A stretch of 64,000 nucleotides of DNA, taken from Chitinophaga niabensis (GTDB lineage: Bacteria; Bacteroidota; Bacteroidia; Chitinophagales; Chitinophagaceae). The notes beneath the pieces are model-generated. The model searched no databases, had not been told where the DNA came from, and worked only from the letters and a program-made list of their open reading frames with translations. The stretch spans positions 124,001-188,000 of the forward strand of contig NZ_FSRA01000002.1 of assembly GCF_900129465.1 (NCBI RefSeq). Direction: 5' to 3'. How positions within the stretch are numbered: the stretch's first letter is position 1; each line of letters begins with the position of its first letter. The position numbers were made by a program, and so were the translations under genes. Of this stretch, positions 15,725-25,772 are shown in pieces.

Positions 15725-18481
15725 TTAATTGCGACCAGCCTTATTGCTGTTATAACGGCTGATAGTCAGCATCCCGCTTTTATTCGTGGCGGGAAGCGTG
15801 ATCTGGAGCACTCCTTTCTCTAAACGTTTAAGAACAACCGTTTCTCCATTAAACTTCGCCTGGTAATCAAACGCAGGATTCATTCCTGCCAGTAAAGCGC
15901 GTTTATGCGGAAGCGTTGCTTCATCAAAAGAAATATTTGCTTTATACGCACTATAATCATCATTAAAAGACTGCTCGTTGATCCAAATCTCAAACCCCGG
16001 TGTTATCGTTCCTGTTTTATAATATGCGTCAAACCATGCCAGCACCGGGGTAGATAAACCTGAGAACTGATGCCAGCCTGCACCTCTGCCGGATGCCGCC
16101 AAAAAGTGCTCAAATGTATAATAGGAGGCATCTGTTTCTCTTTTATAAACATCCAGGCCCTTAGCTGCCACTTTATAAGCAAGATCACTTCTATCTATAT
16201 CCAGCATGCTTTTCCAAACAAACCACTGATGCGGCATCCAAACAGCTCCGTTCCAGTAACCATCTATCCTGTAGTAAGGAGCCGACTGGTCTACAACAGT
16301 AATCCCCGAAGGGCTCCACAAATGTTTGGGTGAAAAGATCTTGTCTGTTAAAACTTCCTGTTGATCCGGCGTACACATCCCCGATATGATCGGATAGGCG
16401 CCATCCAAACCCATATTGAAATTAACTCCGGATGCAGGGTCTTTATAAAAGCCTGTTGCATGTCCTGCACCATCGTGCATCACATATGAATAGTACCCGC
16501 TCTTCGCGTCCCAGGAATGGTTTTGCAGGGCAGCAGCAAACCGGCTGATATCTTTGTCGTACTCTTTGAGATCAGCCACCTTGTTAAGTGCCCGGGCTGC
16601 CATTCTCAGTATCTTGGCCACGCGAATAACATGTGCTGTAGTTACTACCGGTGTTACCTGTTTCTCCAAATGCTGGCTATGAACGCCTACCTGCGGCGGA
16701 TAGTCATCCCATCCCCCGGAATTGTAAAAATAGTCCCATGTTTTCAGCAGATCTGAAGACAGTACATTGGTGGAAGAACTTCCGTAACGCCCCGCCAGGA
16801 ATTGATAATACTGTTTTAGCCGGGGATAAAAGTAGCTGAGCAATTCCCTGGATTGTGTTTTATTCCATAGCTCAAGGAACACGTAGATCTGAACAGGCAA
16901 TGGCGATCCGTGATGAATGAATGCGGACTGGCTTCCCGGTGATGTTACGTAGGTATTGATGCATTCAGCTGCCAGTGCCGGATTAAAAGTTGAAAGACCA
17001 AGTGCAACAAAGCCAAGGTCCCAGGTATAGAGACTGTTCCACCACTTACCGGGTGTAAAATGTTTGATAAACTGGTTTTGTGTATAAGTGGGATATACCA
17101 CATTTGAAAGCAATGTACTTTTCAGCATCTTATGACTGAACTGGTATTTCTTTCCTTCTTCCAGTATTCCCTTTTCATCAGGTATGGTGTCTTTCTGCTG
17201 CGGCAGGCTTCTTTTTAATGCAGCCAGCACCCCATCATGTGTTCCGGATGTAAGCAGGGCTGTGCAGGTTTGCGAGGAGAATGGTGCCAGTTCCACAGGT
17301 CTGATAAAAATATTGGCATAATCTCCTTTCATATTTCCGTTCAGCACCTTGGCAACATGGTTATGTGTTTCATTCCGGAAAAAGATATCCAGCTCATCAT
17401 TTCGGATACTACGGACCTTAAAAGGTTCCTTATCCCATGTGATCCCGTAATGCACAGGTACGTCCTGGTACTTCAGCAGCAGTGTGCGTGCTTCAGGGTC
17501 TTCTTCCGTTACAGGTGTTTTAAGCATTGGTGCAGGAACGATCGTAAAAGGTTTGCCGGACAGTGCCGTGGTAATAACAAAGCCATTCAGAAGTATTTCT
17601 TCCCCACCAAGTGAAGTAAGGGTTAAACGCCGGCTATTGTTACTTGTTATTTCAAACGGGATATCCAATATAGCAAGTGTATCGCCAGGCAAAAAAGTAA
17701 CTTTCTGATTGATCAACCCTGAGAGCTGTATGGCGGATCCCTTTCCACTTTTCATAGTATAAATAAACAGAAGCCTGGCCTTTTTGATACCTGGTGATAT
17801 GTTTACGTCGTACTCGATCTTATCTCCCGGCTGCCGGCCAAATTCTTTCCCAACGCCCCGGCCATTTATAAGCCGGGAGTCCCTTACCTCTCCCCGCATC
17901 CATCCGTCGTAAACAAGGTCCGTAGCGGGCTTTTTGATGGCAAATGAAAGAGAACGATAGTCTACTGCGTTATACCACTGTGTGCCTTCGCCATGCTTTA
18001 ATTGCTGCATCCCGTAATTATCAGGGTATTCTATGGATGCCACCAGGTTCAGGGAAAGGTTCTGTGGAAGCGCAGTATTATTAACACAATGCATAGACAC
18101 CAATACAGAAGATGTATCGATCAATGTATACGTAACATCTGTATACACCTGGTCCTTCCATTCCAGCTCATACCGGTAAGTGATAGCACTTCCGTCGTTC
18201 TTCACATTCCAGGGGAAATAGGAGGATTCAAATCGTACGTTTGGAACCAGGAGCTTATTGCGATAATAACCAGGGAACACGGAGAAATCGAACCGCATGC
18301 CGGATGTAACCTCCGGAATATGGGAAATGCCCGCATAATGTTTAGAATAAGGGCCCCAGGCCGGCAACTGAAGGTCGTGCGTACTATTCAGCTTTGTGGT
18401 ATCAGGAAGTTTTATCTGTGCAGCACTATCTGTAGCTAGTAAGAATACCAGGCAGAAAGCGAACCCTGCTTTTATTTTCAT
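15725..18481 (-). CDS. Secreted glycoside hydrolase, trehalase/GH63-like (MGH1-like) catalytic domain
   Basis: The 918-residue protein starts with a signal peptide (MKIKAGFAFCLVFLLATDSAAQ). A beta-sandwich region of about 400 residues follows, then an (alpha/alpha)6-type domain. Catalytic-domain landmarks are KWWNSLYTWDLGFVALG, with Asp488 as candidate acid, YWNGAVWMPHQWFVWKSML and GRGAGWHQFSGLSTPVLAWF. This fits GH63/GH37-like retaining or inverting alpha-glycosidases; the exact family and sugar cannot be fixed by eye. The frame runs to 18532, but the ATG at 18481 begins the signal peptide. It is the terminal gene of SusCD module A, 55 bp after SusD. Confidence 0.82.
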   Translation of the reverse strand: MKIKAGFAFCLVFLLATDSAAQIKLPDTTKLNSTHDLQLPAWGPYSKHYAGISHIPEVTSGMRFDFSVFPGYYRNKLLVPNVRFESSYFPWNVKNDGSAITYRYELEWKDQVYTDVTYTLIDTSSVLVSMHCVNNTALPQNLSLNLVASIEYPDNYGMQQLKHGEGTQWYNAVDYRSLSFAIKKPATDLVYDGWMRGEVRDSRLINGRGVGKEFGRQPGDKIEYDVNISPGIKKARLLFIYTMKSGKGSAIQLSGLINQKVTFLPGDTLAILDIPFEITSNNSRRLTLTSLGGEEILLNGFVITTALSGKPFTIVPAPMLKTPVTEEDPEARTLLLKYQDVPVHYGITWDKEPFKVRSIRNDELDIFFRNETHNHVAKVLNGNMKGDYANIFIRPVELAPFSSQTCTALLTSGTHDGVLAALKRSLPQQKDTIPDEKGILEEGKKYQFSHKMLKSTLLSNVVYPTYTQNQFIKHFTPGKWWNSLYTWDLGFVALGLSTFNPALAAECINTYVTSPGSQSAFIHHGSPLPVQIYVFLELWNKTQSRELLSYFYPRLKQYYQFLAGRYGSSSTNVLSSDLLKTWDYFYNSGGWDDYPPQVGVHSQHLEKQVTPVVTTAHVIRVAKILRMAARALNKVADLKEYDKDISRFAAALQNHSWDAKSGYYSYVMHDGAGHATGFYKDPASGVNFNMGLDGAYPIISGMCTPDQQEVLTDKIFSPKHLWSPSGITVVDQSAPYYRIDGYWNGAVWMPHQWFVWKSMLDIDRSDLAYKVAAKGLDVYKRETDASYYTFEHFLAASGRGAGWHQFSGLSTPVLAWFDAYYKTGTITPGFEIWINEQSFNDDYSAYKANISFDEATLPHKRALLAGMNPAFDYQAKFNGETVVLKRLEKGVLQITLPATNKSGMLTISRYNSNKAGRN

Positions 18482-18536
18482 GGCGGAAGTTTTGAGAGAA
18501 TGCCTGTCAACGGAAAATCGACAGGCATTCATTTAT

Positions 18537-20003
18537 TTAGTTGGACCCTTCGTTCTGGGTGATCTTTGTTTTATTAATGTCTATCTGGCTTTGCGGAATA
18601 GGGAATACCTGGTTCTGCGGAGTAACCGGATTTACAAGGTTGATCTGGGCGGATTTTCCATTGAGTACGGTAATGGCGCGGTCTGTTCTTACCAGATCAT
18701 ACCAGCGCAGGTTCTCAAAGGCAAATTCCACTCTCCGTTCATGTTCCATCACCAGCCGGAATGCTGCCTGGCTGGGTACTTCCACGGCAGTGAGATTACC
18801 AAGCCCTGCACGCCTGCGTACCTCGTTCAGATAAGAAAAGGCATCTCCATTGGCCACGAACCCAGCTTCATTTAAACATTCCGCATACATCAGCAATACA
18901 TCTGCATAACGGATGATCGGGATATTATTACCATTATCATTGTTGACGGTCGGAACATCAAAATACTTTTTAACAAAGTTGCCCGGAATTGTAGCGCCAT
19001 TTGCATTCACATAAGAGGTGGCAATAGAGGCAGCCTTTCGCTGATCACCTGCTTCATAGTCATTTACAAGATCGTCAGTGGGCACATTATTTCCGCCGCC
19101 ACCGAACATGATCACAGCATTTCCTGAATTCTGCGGCGCAAATGAATTAGGCCAGGGATTCCCCTGCCCTATGCCACCAGACCTGTATTGTACATCAAAG
19201 ATGGCTTCTTTGTTGTTTTTGTTGCTCACTTTGAAGAAATCTGCATATGCAGTGGTCACCAGCCCATACTGGTTCAGGTCCATCACTGCCTTCAGTTGCA
19301 CAGCAGCCGGAGCATATTTCTTCTGTGTCAGCAATACGCGGCCAAGAATGGCTTTGGCAGCACCTTTTGTTGCCCGGCCAACATCTGCGCCGGTATAGGA
19401 AACCGGTAATGCCTCTGCGGCTTCTGTAAGGTCCTTTTCTATTTGCGCATACACATCCGCTTTAGGGTTTCTGCCGTATTGATAACCTTCATCCGGATTG
19501 GTGATCTCTTTTAACACCAGTGGCACATCTCCAAATGTGCGTACAAGGTTAAAATAAAAGAGTGCGCGGAGAAATTTGGCTTCTCCTATATAACGGTTCT
19601 TTAATGCATCGTTTATTGCAACAGGAGTAATACGATCGAGGATGGCATTACACCTGGCTATTGATGTGTAGCTGTTACTCCAGCGGTTATTGATGAACGG
19701 GTTGGTGGTACGGATATAAAACCGGTCAAACTCATCCTGGTCCGTTACGGAACCGGAAGCCACGGGGAAGGAATTATCAGACCTGATCTCTCCAAAAATA
19801 TAGCTGTCAACACCATAAGTACCACCAGTTCTGAGTGCATTATAAGCGCCGCTGACGGCATTCCTGAAATCTTCTTCCGTCTGGTAGAAATTATCAGTAG
19901 TAATAACAGATATGGGCTTAAGGTCTATAAAGCCTTTGCCGCATGAAGACAACAAAAGCGTAACCAAAGCTGCCTTATATATAAAGTGATTATTGAATTT
20001 CAT
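18537..20003 (-). CDS. RagB/SusD family nutrient-binding lipoprotein (module A)
   Basis: The 488-residue lipoprotein has a lipobox LLSSC at residues 17-21, followed by the SusD opening GKGFIDLKPISVITTDNFYQTEEDFRNAVSGAYNALR. The TPR-rich middle and the C-terminal ENLRWYDLVRTDRA and FPIPQSQIDINKTKITQNEG are standard for the family. SusD lids the SusC barrel on the cell surface and binds the ligand. It lies 31 bp after SusC and 55 bp before the glycosidase. Confidence 0.96.
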   Translation of the reverse strand: MKFNNHFIYKAALVTLLLSSCGKGFIDLKPISVITTDNFYQTEEDFRNAVSGAYNALRTGGTYGVDSYIFGEIRSDNSFPVASGSVTDQDEFDRFYIRTTNPFINNRWSNSYTSIARCNAILDRITPVAINDALKNRYIGEAKFLRALFYFNLVRTFGDVPLVLKEITNPDEGYQYGRNPKADVYAQIEKDLTEAAEALPVSYTGADVGRATKGAAKAILGRVLLTQKKYAPAAVQLKAVMDLNQYGLVTTAYADFFKVSNKNNKEAIFDVQYRSGGIGQGNPWPNSFAPQNSGNAVIMFGGGGNNVPTDDLVNDYEAGDQRKAASIATSYVNANGATIPGNFVKKYFDVPTVNNDNGNNIPIIRYADVLLMYAECLNEAGFVANGDAFSYLNEVRRRAGLGNLTAVEVPSQAAFRLVMEHERRVEFAFENLRWYDLVRTDRAITVLNGKSAQINLVNPVTPQNQVFPIPQSQIDINKTKITQNEGSN

Positions 20004-20034
20004 GAGATGTCAATTTTGAAGTTTAACCTGAACA

Positions 20035-23000
20035 TTAGAACCCTACATTGATGCCAAAAGTGACTGTTCTTGCCAGCGGATAGCTGCCATAGTCAACACC
20101 GCCTGTAAGTGCTCCTTCATAGTTACTTACTTCCGGATTGAAATTCGTATAGTTCGTCCAGGTATAAAGGTTCTGCGCGGAAGCGTAGATCCTTACCTGC
20201 TCCAGTTTAAGACGATTGATAACCGACTTTGGCAGTTTATAACCCAGGCTTATGTTCTGAATACGGAGGTAGGAACCATCTTCTACCCAGCGTGAAGAAA
20301 CAGCATTGTTATTACCCGTTGTACGCGCATTGGCCCTTGGCACTTTACCGTTGCCGGGATTCTGCGGGGAACGCCAGCGGTCCAGTGCTATACTTAGATT
20401 GTTACCTCCGCCTTCCAGGTTATCAAAAAAGCGACGGCTGAGGTTGAGTATCTGCCCTCCCTGTGTACCCTGTATGGAAATGCTGAGATCAATGTTCTTA
20501 TAGGAGAAAGAGTTGTTCATACCGTAAATGAAGTCAGGCTGGTTATTACCAATGAGCGTCCTGTCCCTGGCATCAATTATCTTATCTCCGTTCACATCTT
20601 CATATTTCACATCTCCCGGCCTGGTGGTATTATCATGAGGATTGGTATTCAGGTCTGCTGCATCTTTAAATATACCCAGTTGTTTGTATCCGAAAAAGCT
20701 GCCGATAGGTTCGCCTATCATTGTCACATTTGTTTCTCCCACACCGCTGCCACTCAGGATGCGGTCTCCTGTTGGCCCCAGCGCCAGCACTTTGTTCCTG
20801 TTGAAAGACAGGTTGGCACTTGTATTCCAGGTAAAAGCTCCGGTAAGATTATAACTGTTCACACCAAACTCGAAGCCTTTATTGCTCATTCTGCCAATAT
20901 TCTTATTCGCGGAACTAAAACCGGTAAGCGTAGGCACATTTACAGAAAGTAACAGGTCCTTGGTGATGCGTTCGTAATAGTCAACAGTAAGAGAGATCCT
21001 GTTCTTTAGCAGGCCTATGTCCACACCAAGGTCCAGTTGCTGGTTGAGTTCCCAGCTCAGCGCGGAATTGCTGAGCGTGCTGATGGCAAGGCCGGTGGAC
21101 ACATTGTTGTAAAAGCTATAGTTGGTAGTGCCTACATTTCCCGTGTAGGGATAATTACCGAATGAATTATTACCGGAAAGACCATAGCTGGCCCGCAACT
21201 TCAGTTCGGACAGCACAGGCAATTTTTGCATAAAGGGTTCTTCCGTTACTCTCCAGCCAACAGAGGCAGCAGGGAAGGTACCAAACCTGTTATCAGGCCC
21301 AAACACAGAGGAACCATCGCGGCGAACGGATACATTGAACAGGTATTTGCCTTTATAATTATACCCAACCCTGGCAAAGTAGGAAACTGTTGCATTTTCT
21401 GTTTTCTGGGAAGACACGGATGCCGGTTGCCCTGCAGCATTCAGTGTTTGCACAATATCATTGGCAAAGGTATTGCCCGCTGCATTGGAAGACTGGTATT
21501 GCACCTTATTGGATTCTGTACCCACCAGTGCTTCTATATTGTGTACATCTCTGAAAGAGACATTGTAGCTCAATACCTGGTTAACCAGCCAGCTTAATCC
21601 CTGTTCAGAAAATGCGCTTCCTGTTGCAGCCGTTGGCGGCAATTGCTGGTTTAACGGCATTTTTGAGGTAGTATATGCATTCCTCCTGTTCTGGTAAAGA
21701 TTGGCATTGCCGGAAACCCTGTATTTCAGGTTCGGCAGGAATGCGTACTCTGCGTAAGCGTTAGACAACAGGTTGGTTTGATTAAACTCGCTATTGTATT
21801 CCGTGATATTGGCAACAGGATTGGTAATGCCCGGCAGGTTATATGGAGCTGCCAGTTCTGCCATGGAAGAATAGCTGCCGTCTGCCTTATAGATAGGAGC
21901 CATTGGCATGGTATTGAGCGCGGCATTGATGATGCCATTATCCGCCCAGTGCCCGTCTGTCCTTACTTCCTGCGTTACTATATAAGAAGGGTTGATGTTA
22001 ATCCCAATAGTCAATTTAGGCGCTGCTTTAATAGCTACGTTTGCCCGAAGGGTATAACGGTCCATTGCTGATTTTTTGATGATACCATCCTGCGTCAGGT
22101 AACCTGCACTCACAGAATACTGCGCATTTTCAGAACCACCACCAACAGAGAACTGATAGCTTTGGATAGGGGCTGTGCGGAAAATGAGGTCCTGGTAGTT
22201 GTGATCCGGTAATGCCGCCACTTTTGCAGGATCATCAAAGTTAAGCCAGGCATAAAGATCTCCGCGTGGATAACGGTAACGCAGGAAATTGGAAGGTCTT
22301 GCAGTGTTGGGGTCTGAGATCTGTGCACCGGCTACATTGTCCAGGTAAGCATTGTTGGCCGCATCTTTGGCAAACTCTGCATATTCCTGTGAACTTAATA
22401 CATCCAGCTTTTTAGTTACCTGCTGAAAGCCGGTGTATACATTCAGGTTCATGCGTGTTTTACCGCTCCTGCCTTTTTTTGTGGTGACCATGATTACCCC
22501 ATTGGAACCACGGGAACCATAGATAGCTGCCGAGGATGCATCTTTCAGCACATCTATCTTGTCAATCTCTTCTGCATCCAGTAAGCCGAATACAGATGCT
22601 GAAACGATATTACCATCCACTACTATCAGCGGGCTCGTTCCTGCCGTAATAGAACCAAAGCCCCTTACCTTAATGGCAGGAGTTCTTCCGGGGCTTCCGG
22701 AATTCTGTTGTATCACCACGCCGGGTATTTTACCCTGCAGGGCTGTAGCAACGTTGGACACCGGCATGTCACCGATCTCATGCATTGGAACTGAAGCAAT
22801 AGCACCGGTAACATTTTGCTTCTTTTGTGTACCATATCCTACCACCACCACATCGTTGAGGTTCCTGGAAACCGCTACCAACGTTACATTAAGCGTTGTT
22901 CTGCCAGCAAGGGCCTGCTCCTGTGGCGCAAATCCAATATAGCTAAACAATAAGGTATCATTGGCTGAGGGAACATTCAGCGAAAAATGCCCGCTCTCAT

Positions 23001-23490
23001 TAGTAGCGGTGCCAATGGACGTTCCTTTTACGTTAATGCTCACACCCGGCAGCGCTTCATTCTTATCATCCGTTACCAACCCGGTAACAGTAACCTGCTG
23101 GGCATTGCCTGCAGCCGCCCAGCTCTTTTCAGGTGAAATAACGATCAGGTTATTCCCCATGTCGTGGAAACGCAGGCCTGAGTTCTCCAGTAACTTACTG
23201 AGGGCTTCAGAAACCTTTGCATTCTTTACGGAGAAATCCATCTTTTTGGATAACCCGCTGAGGTCGTAATTATACAGAAATCTAATCTTGGCCTTTTTCT
23301 CAATTGCATTCAGAACAGTGCGTAGTTCAACCTGTTCAAAACTGACCGTTATGGTCTGGCTGAATACTTTCGATGCATTGACCTGGGAAGCCGTAAAAAG
23401 AATAATGAACAAGGAAAGCTTCATACATAGAAGGAATTTAAGCAGACGTGGCGTCATAACTCCCCTGCCAGGAGGTATGTTTTTTTTCAT
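20035..23490 (-). CDS. SusC/RagA TonB-linked outer-membrane transporter with STN domain (module A)
   Basis: The 1151-residue protein has a signal peptide, a secretin/TonB short N-terminal (STN) domain (FEQVELRTVLNAIEKKAKIRF) and a carboxypeptidase-regulatory-like domain (GLVTDDKNEALPGVSINVKG). A plug follows with NDVVVVGYGTQKK and ALQGKIPGVV, then a long beta-barrel ending VTFGINVGF. The STN domain marks it as a transporter that signals to FecR and the sigma factor encoded just upstream. The frame runs to 23586, but the ATG at 23490 (MKKNIPPGRG) matches the usual start of these proteins. Confidence 0.95.
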   Translation of the reverse strand: MKKNIPPGRGVMTPRLLKFLLCMKLSLFIILFTASQVNASKVFSQTITVSFEQVELRTVLNAIEKKAKIRFLYNYDLSGLSKKMDFSVKNAKVSEALSKLLENSGLRFHDMGNNLIVISPEKSWAAAGNAQQVTVTGLVTDDKNEALPGVSINVKGTSIGTATNESGHFSLNVPSANDTLLFSYIGFAPQEQALAGRTTLNVTLVAVSRNLNDVVVVGYGTQKKQNVTGAIASVPMHEIGDMPVSNVATALQGKIPGVVIQQNSGSPGRTPAIKVRGFGSITAGTSPLIVVDGNIVSASVFGLLDAEEIDKIDVLKDASSAAIYGSRGSNGVIMVTTKKGRSGKTRMNLNVYTGFQQVTKKLDVLSSQEYAEFAKDAANNAYLDNVAGAQISDPNTARPSNFLRYRYPRGDLYAWLNFDDPAKVAALPDHNYQDLIFRTAPIQSYQFSVGGGSENAQYSVSAGYLTQDGIIKKSAMDRYTLRANVAIKAAPKLTIGININPSYIVTQEVRTDGHWADNGIINAALNTMPMAPIYKADGSYSSMAELAAPYNLPGITNPVANITEYNSEFNQTNLLSNAYAEYAFLPNLKYRVSGNANLYQNRRNAYTTSKMPLNQQLPPTAATGSAFSEQGLSWLVNQVLSYNVSFRDVHNIEALVGTESNKVQYQSSNAAGNTFANDIVQTLNAAGQPASVSSQKTENATVSYFARVGYNYKGKYLFNVSVRRDGSSVFGPDNRFGTFPAASVGWRVTEEPFMQKLPVLSELKLRASYGLSGNNSFGNYPYTGNVGTTNYSFYNNVSTGLAISTLSNSALSWELNQQLDLGVDIGLLKNRISLTVDYYERITKDLLLSVNVPTLTGFSSANKNIGRMSNKGFEFGVNSYNLTGAFTWNTSANLSFNRNKVLALGPTGDRILSGSGVGETNVTMIGEPIGSFFGYKQLGIFKDAADLNTNPHDNTTRPGDVKYEDVNGDKIIDARDRTLIGNNQPDFIYGMNNSFSYKNIDLSISIQGTQGGQILNLSRRFFDNLEGGGNNLSIALDRWRSPQNPGNGKVPRANARTTGNNNAVSSRWVEDGSYLRIQNISLGYKLPKSVINRLKLEQVRIYASAQNLYTWTNYTNFNPEVSNYEGALTGGVDYGSYPLARTVTFGINVGF

Positions 23491-23605
23491 AACTTTGGAT
23501 TTACGGTTTAAAAAGAAAGAAACCCGTTGATTTTGCCGATCGGAAGGTTTCTGAAACATTAGACTTGTCGGGGAATGTTTCCGCATTTCCCGATTTTTTT
23601 TGCTG

Positions 23606-24679
23606 TTACTTGTAGATGTTTACCTCATTATTGTTGATTTTAAATGTGAAAGGCAGCGAAAGCCGCAGGGCAGACAGTACTTCAGTGATACTTTCATTCT
23701 CAAATTTTGCGTGGAACCTGTAACCCGCTACCGTGGAATCATTAATAACTATTTTTACATTGTACCATCTTTCTATTTCGGCCGACATTTCCCGGAAATC
23801 CTCTCCGTCAAAGATCAATTTATTGTATACCCAGGCTATTTCCGCCATGGAGGTGTCCTTCATGCTTTCCTTAAGCTGTTTTATGATCATGGTTTTCGGG
23901 GCAGCAATGCCTGTATTGGAGGAAACGCTCTCCTGCACCCTGTTTATCACTACTTTTTCATGTGGATGAAGCAACAGTACTTCCTGGTCCCTGCCCCCCG
24001 TTTTTGATACCTGTACCAGGCCCCTGACCAGGGTGGCCTCTGTTTTATTGTCTTCCGGGTAACACTTCACATTGAAAACGGTGCCCAATACCTTTATATT
24101 AATGTCCCGTGTAAGAACAACAAAAGGGCGTTTGGCATCTTTAGCTACATCAAAGTAGGCCTCTCCCTCCAGTTCCACTTCCCGCAGGGTATCCGTAAAA
24201 TTTGCAGGGTAGCTGATCCGGCTGCCTGAATTAAGCCATACAACACTGCCATCAGGGAGTAATAACCTGGATTTAGCCCCTGGTTTGGCGATGGTTTCTA
24301 TACGGGACAGCTCCGGCGCACCTGGCTGGCTTCTTGTGTACAACCAGGAGAAAAAGATCAGCCCGGCAAGAACAGCGGCTATAGCAAGGATGTTACGTAT
24401 ATAAAGCGGACGGCCATTATATATGGGTTCCGGAACAAGTTCAGGCTCCTCCGTTTCGCTGGCTGCGGAGTTGAGGATATGGCGGAAATGGGCTTCGGGA
24501 TCTGCATCTTCGTCAGCAATGGAAGAAACAGGGCTGGTCCAGTAATCCGTTAAGATGGAAAGAAAATAGGCATCCTCCGGATACTCCTTAAAAAGGGTAT
24601 CCAGTTCCTTTATTTCTTCGGGAGACGCTTCTCCGGATAATTTTCTGGCAATTAATTGCGCAATCCTTTCTTTATGCAT
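23606..24679 (-). CDS. FecR family anti-sigma factor with C-terminal DUF4974 domain (module A)
   Basis: The 357-residue protein has an N-terminal cytoplasmic sigma-binding part (IARKLSGEASPEEIKELDTLF), one membrane helix (ILAIAAVLAGLIFFSWLY) and a periplasmic FecR domain (LLPDGSVVWLNSGSRISYPANF, VELEGEAYFDVAKDAKRPFVV). A C-terminal DUF4974-like segment ends in VNIYK. The periplasmic part receives the signal from the STN domain of the SusC encoded next. It is 60 bp after the sigma gene. Confidence 0.95.
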   Translation of the reverse strand: MHKERIAQLIARKLSGEASPEEIKELDTLFKEYPEDAYFLSILTDYWTSPVSSIADEDADPEAHFRHILNSAASETEEPELVPEPIYNGRPLYIRNILAIAAVLAGLIFFSWLYTRSQPGAPELSRIETIAKPGAKSRLLLPDGSVVWLNSGSRISYPANFTDTLREVELEGEAYFDVAKDAKRPFVVLTRDINIKVLGTVFNVKCYPEDNKTEATLVRGLVQVSKTGGRDQEVLLLHPHEKVVINRVQESVSSNTGIAAPKTMIIKQLKESMKDTSMAEIAWVYNKLIFDGEDFREMSAEIERWYNVKIVINDSTVAGYRFHAKFENESITEVLSALRLSLPFTFKINNNEVNIYK

Positions 24680-24739
24680 TGAACCTCGGTTAATGATAAA
24701 GACAGGAAAAAGGAGGGATGACCTTAAAAGAAAGCTAAA

Positions 24740-25402
24740 TTATTTTTTGGCTGCCTTTCTGGGGAAAGCGGTAAAATGCGCCTGCACTTTTTCGGAGATA
24801 CGTTTAACAGCAATTACCATTTGGGCGTCTACCGTATTTACCGTGAGGTTCAGGATCTCGGCCACATCCTTGTACCGGAGCCCATCCTCACGTACCAGCT
24901 TAAAGATCATCTTGCACCTGGGCGGCAGGGATTCAATTGCTGATGTGATCTTTCCCTGTAGTTCAGCGCTGATCATTTTTTCATCCGGTGCCTGGTCGTG
25001 GCTTAAGGCTATATCAAAATGGTTGAAGGGTTCCGTAATTTGCCGGTGGGCCCTGGAGGAAAGATAATTAAGGGAACTGTTCTTTACCGCCACATAGAGG
25101 TAAACCCGGATATTGGAAATGGAAGGTACCCCCTCCCTTTGCTTCCATAACTTAATGAATACATCATCCACTATTTCCGTGGCTGCCTCCTTTATTTTAA
25201 CGATGGAATAAGCAAACTGGTTGAGCCGGGGGCTATAGTACTGAAACAACTGGCGGAAAGCCTGTTCATCACCATCCCCGATGCGCTGAAGCTCTACTGG
25301 CGGCTCCTCACTTATATGGTGTGAAGTATTTCGCAAGTAATCGATTGTTGAATTTTGATTGATAAAAGAAAATCGCCGGACTCCCGGAAACAGGAAATAC
25401 AA
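24740..25402 (-). CDS. FecI-like ECF sigma factor (module A)
   Basis: The protein has about 220 residues. Sigma region 2 is FRQLFQYYSPRLNQFAYSIVKIKEAATEIVDDVFIKLWKQR and region 4 is LPPRCKMIFKLVREDGLRYKDVAEILNLTVNTVDAQMVIAVKRI. It directs transcription of the FecR-SusC-SusD module that follows. The first start of the frame is a TTG at 25402 and there is no in-frame ATG before region 2, so the exact start is open. Unlike the other three FecI-like sigma factors here it ends in a basic tail, not a hydrophobic one. Confidence 0.92.
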   Translation of the reverse strand: MYFLFPGVRRFSFINQNSTIDYLRNTSHHISEEPPVELQRIGDGDEQAFRQLFQYYSPRLNQFAYSIVKIKEAATEIVDDVFIKLWKQREGVPSISNIRVYLYVAVKNSSLNYLSSRAHRQITEPFNHFDIALSHDQAPDEKMISAELQGKITSAIESLPPRCKMIFKLVREDGLRYKDVAEILNLTVNTVDAQMVIAVKRISEKVQAHFTAFPRKAAKK

Positions 25403-25477
25403 CGCATGATGTTAGGTCCGTAAATAATACTATTTAGACCCAAAGTACACTTTTTTTGGAAAACAGCTTCCCGCAAT

Positions 25478-25686
25478 CTATTTCTTTAAATACGCCAAAG
25501 CAAAATTCAGCACCTCATCTTCCCCCCACGAACACCCTTCTGGGTAGGTTGTACAATTATATCCTGGTTTTCAGCCCGCCGGGAAGGTAAAATTCAGATA
25601 CATCACCATCTATTCCGCCGGTACGGCTACCTATAGCCGTTATATTCGGCATTCCTTCCAATGTTCCTGCAGCAGTTTTACTTTTG
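25478..25686 (-). pseudogene. Decayed C-terminal remnant of an S41 (tail-specific) peptidase
   Basis: Translating the minus strand in two frames gives pieces of an S41 peptidase C-terminus. One frame reads KSKTAAGTLEGMPN, then ITAIGSRTGGIDGDVSEF and YLPGGLKTRI before a stop. A second frame reads TYPEGCSWGEDEVLNFAL followed by AYLKK and a TAG at 25478-25480. In S41 proteases the first piece matches IGSxTxGADGNVS...LPGG and the second the final GxDEVLxxALxYLK. About 25-30 residues are missing between them and a frame break is present, so this is a relic. The rest of the 25403-25772 interval holds no gene. Confidence 0.6.
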
Positions 25687-25760
25687 TAGCATCTAAAACC
25701 ACCGGCTTACATTCACTCCCTTCGGAAGAGTTCAACATCCCAAAAAATCCACATCTTCCG

Positions 25761-25768
25761 TATATTAG
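25761..25768 (+). promoter_or_regulatory. -7-like box directly before the 744-residue secreted protein gene
   Basis: TATATTAG ends 4 nt before the ATG at 25773, the same spacing as at the GlxA-type gene and at 38208. It differs from TAnnTTTG in one base, and no good -33 element is seen. Confidence 0.35.
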
Positions 25769-25772
25769 TGGC

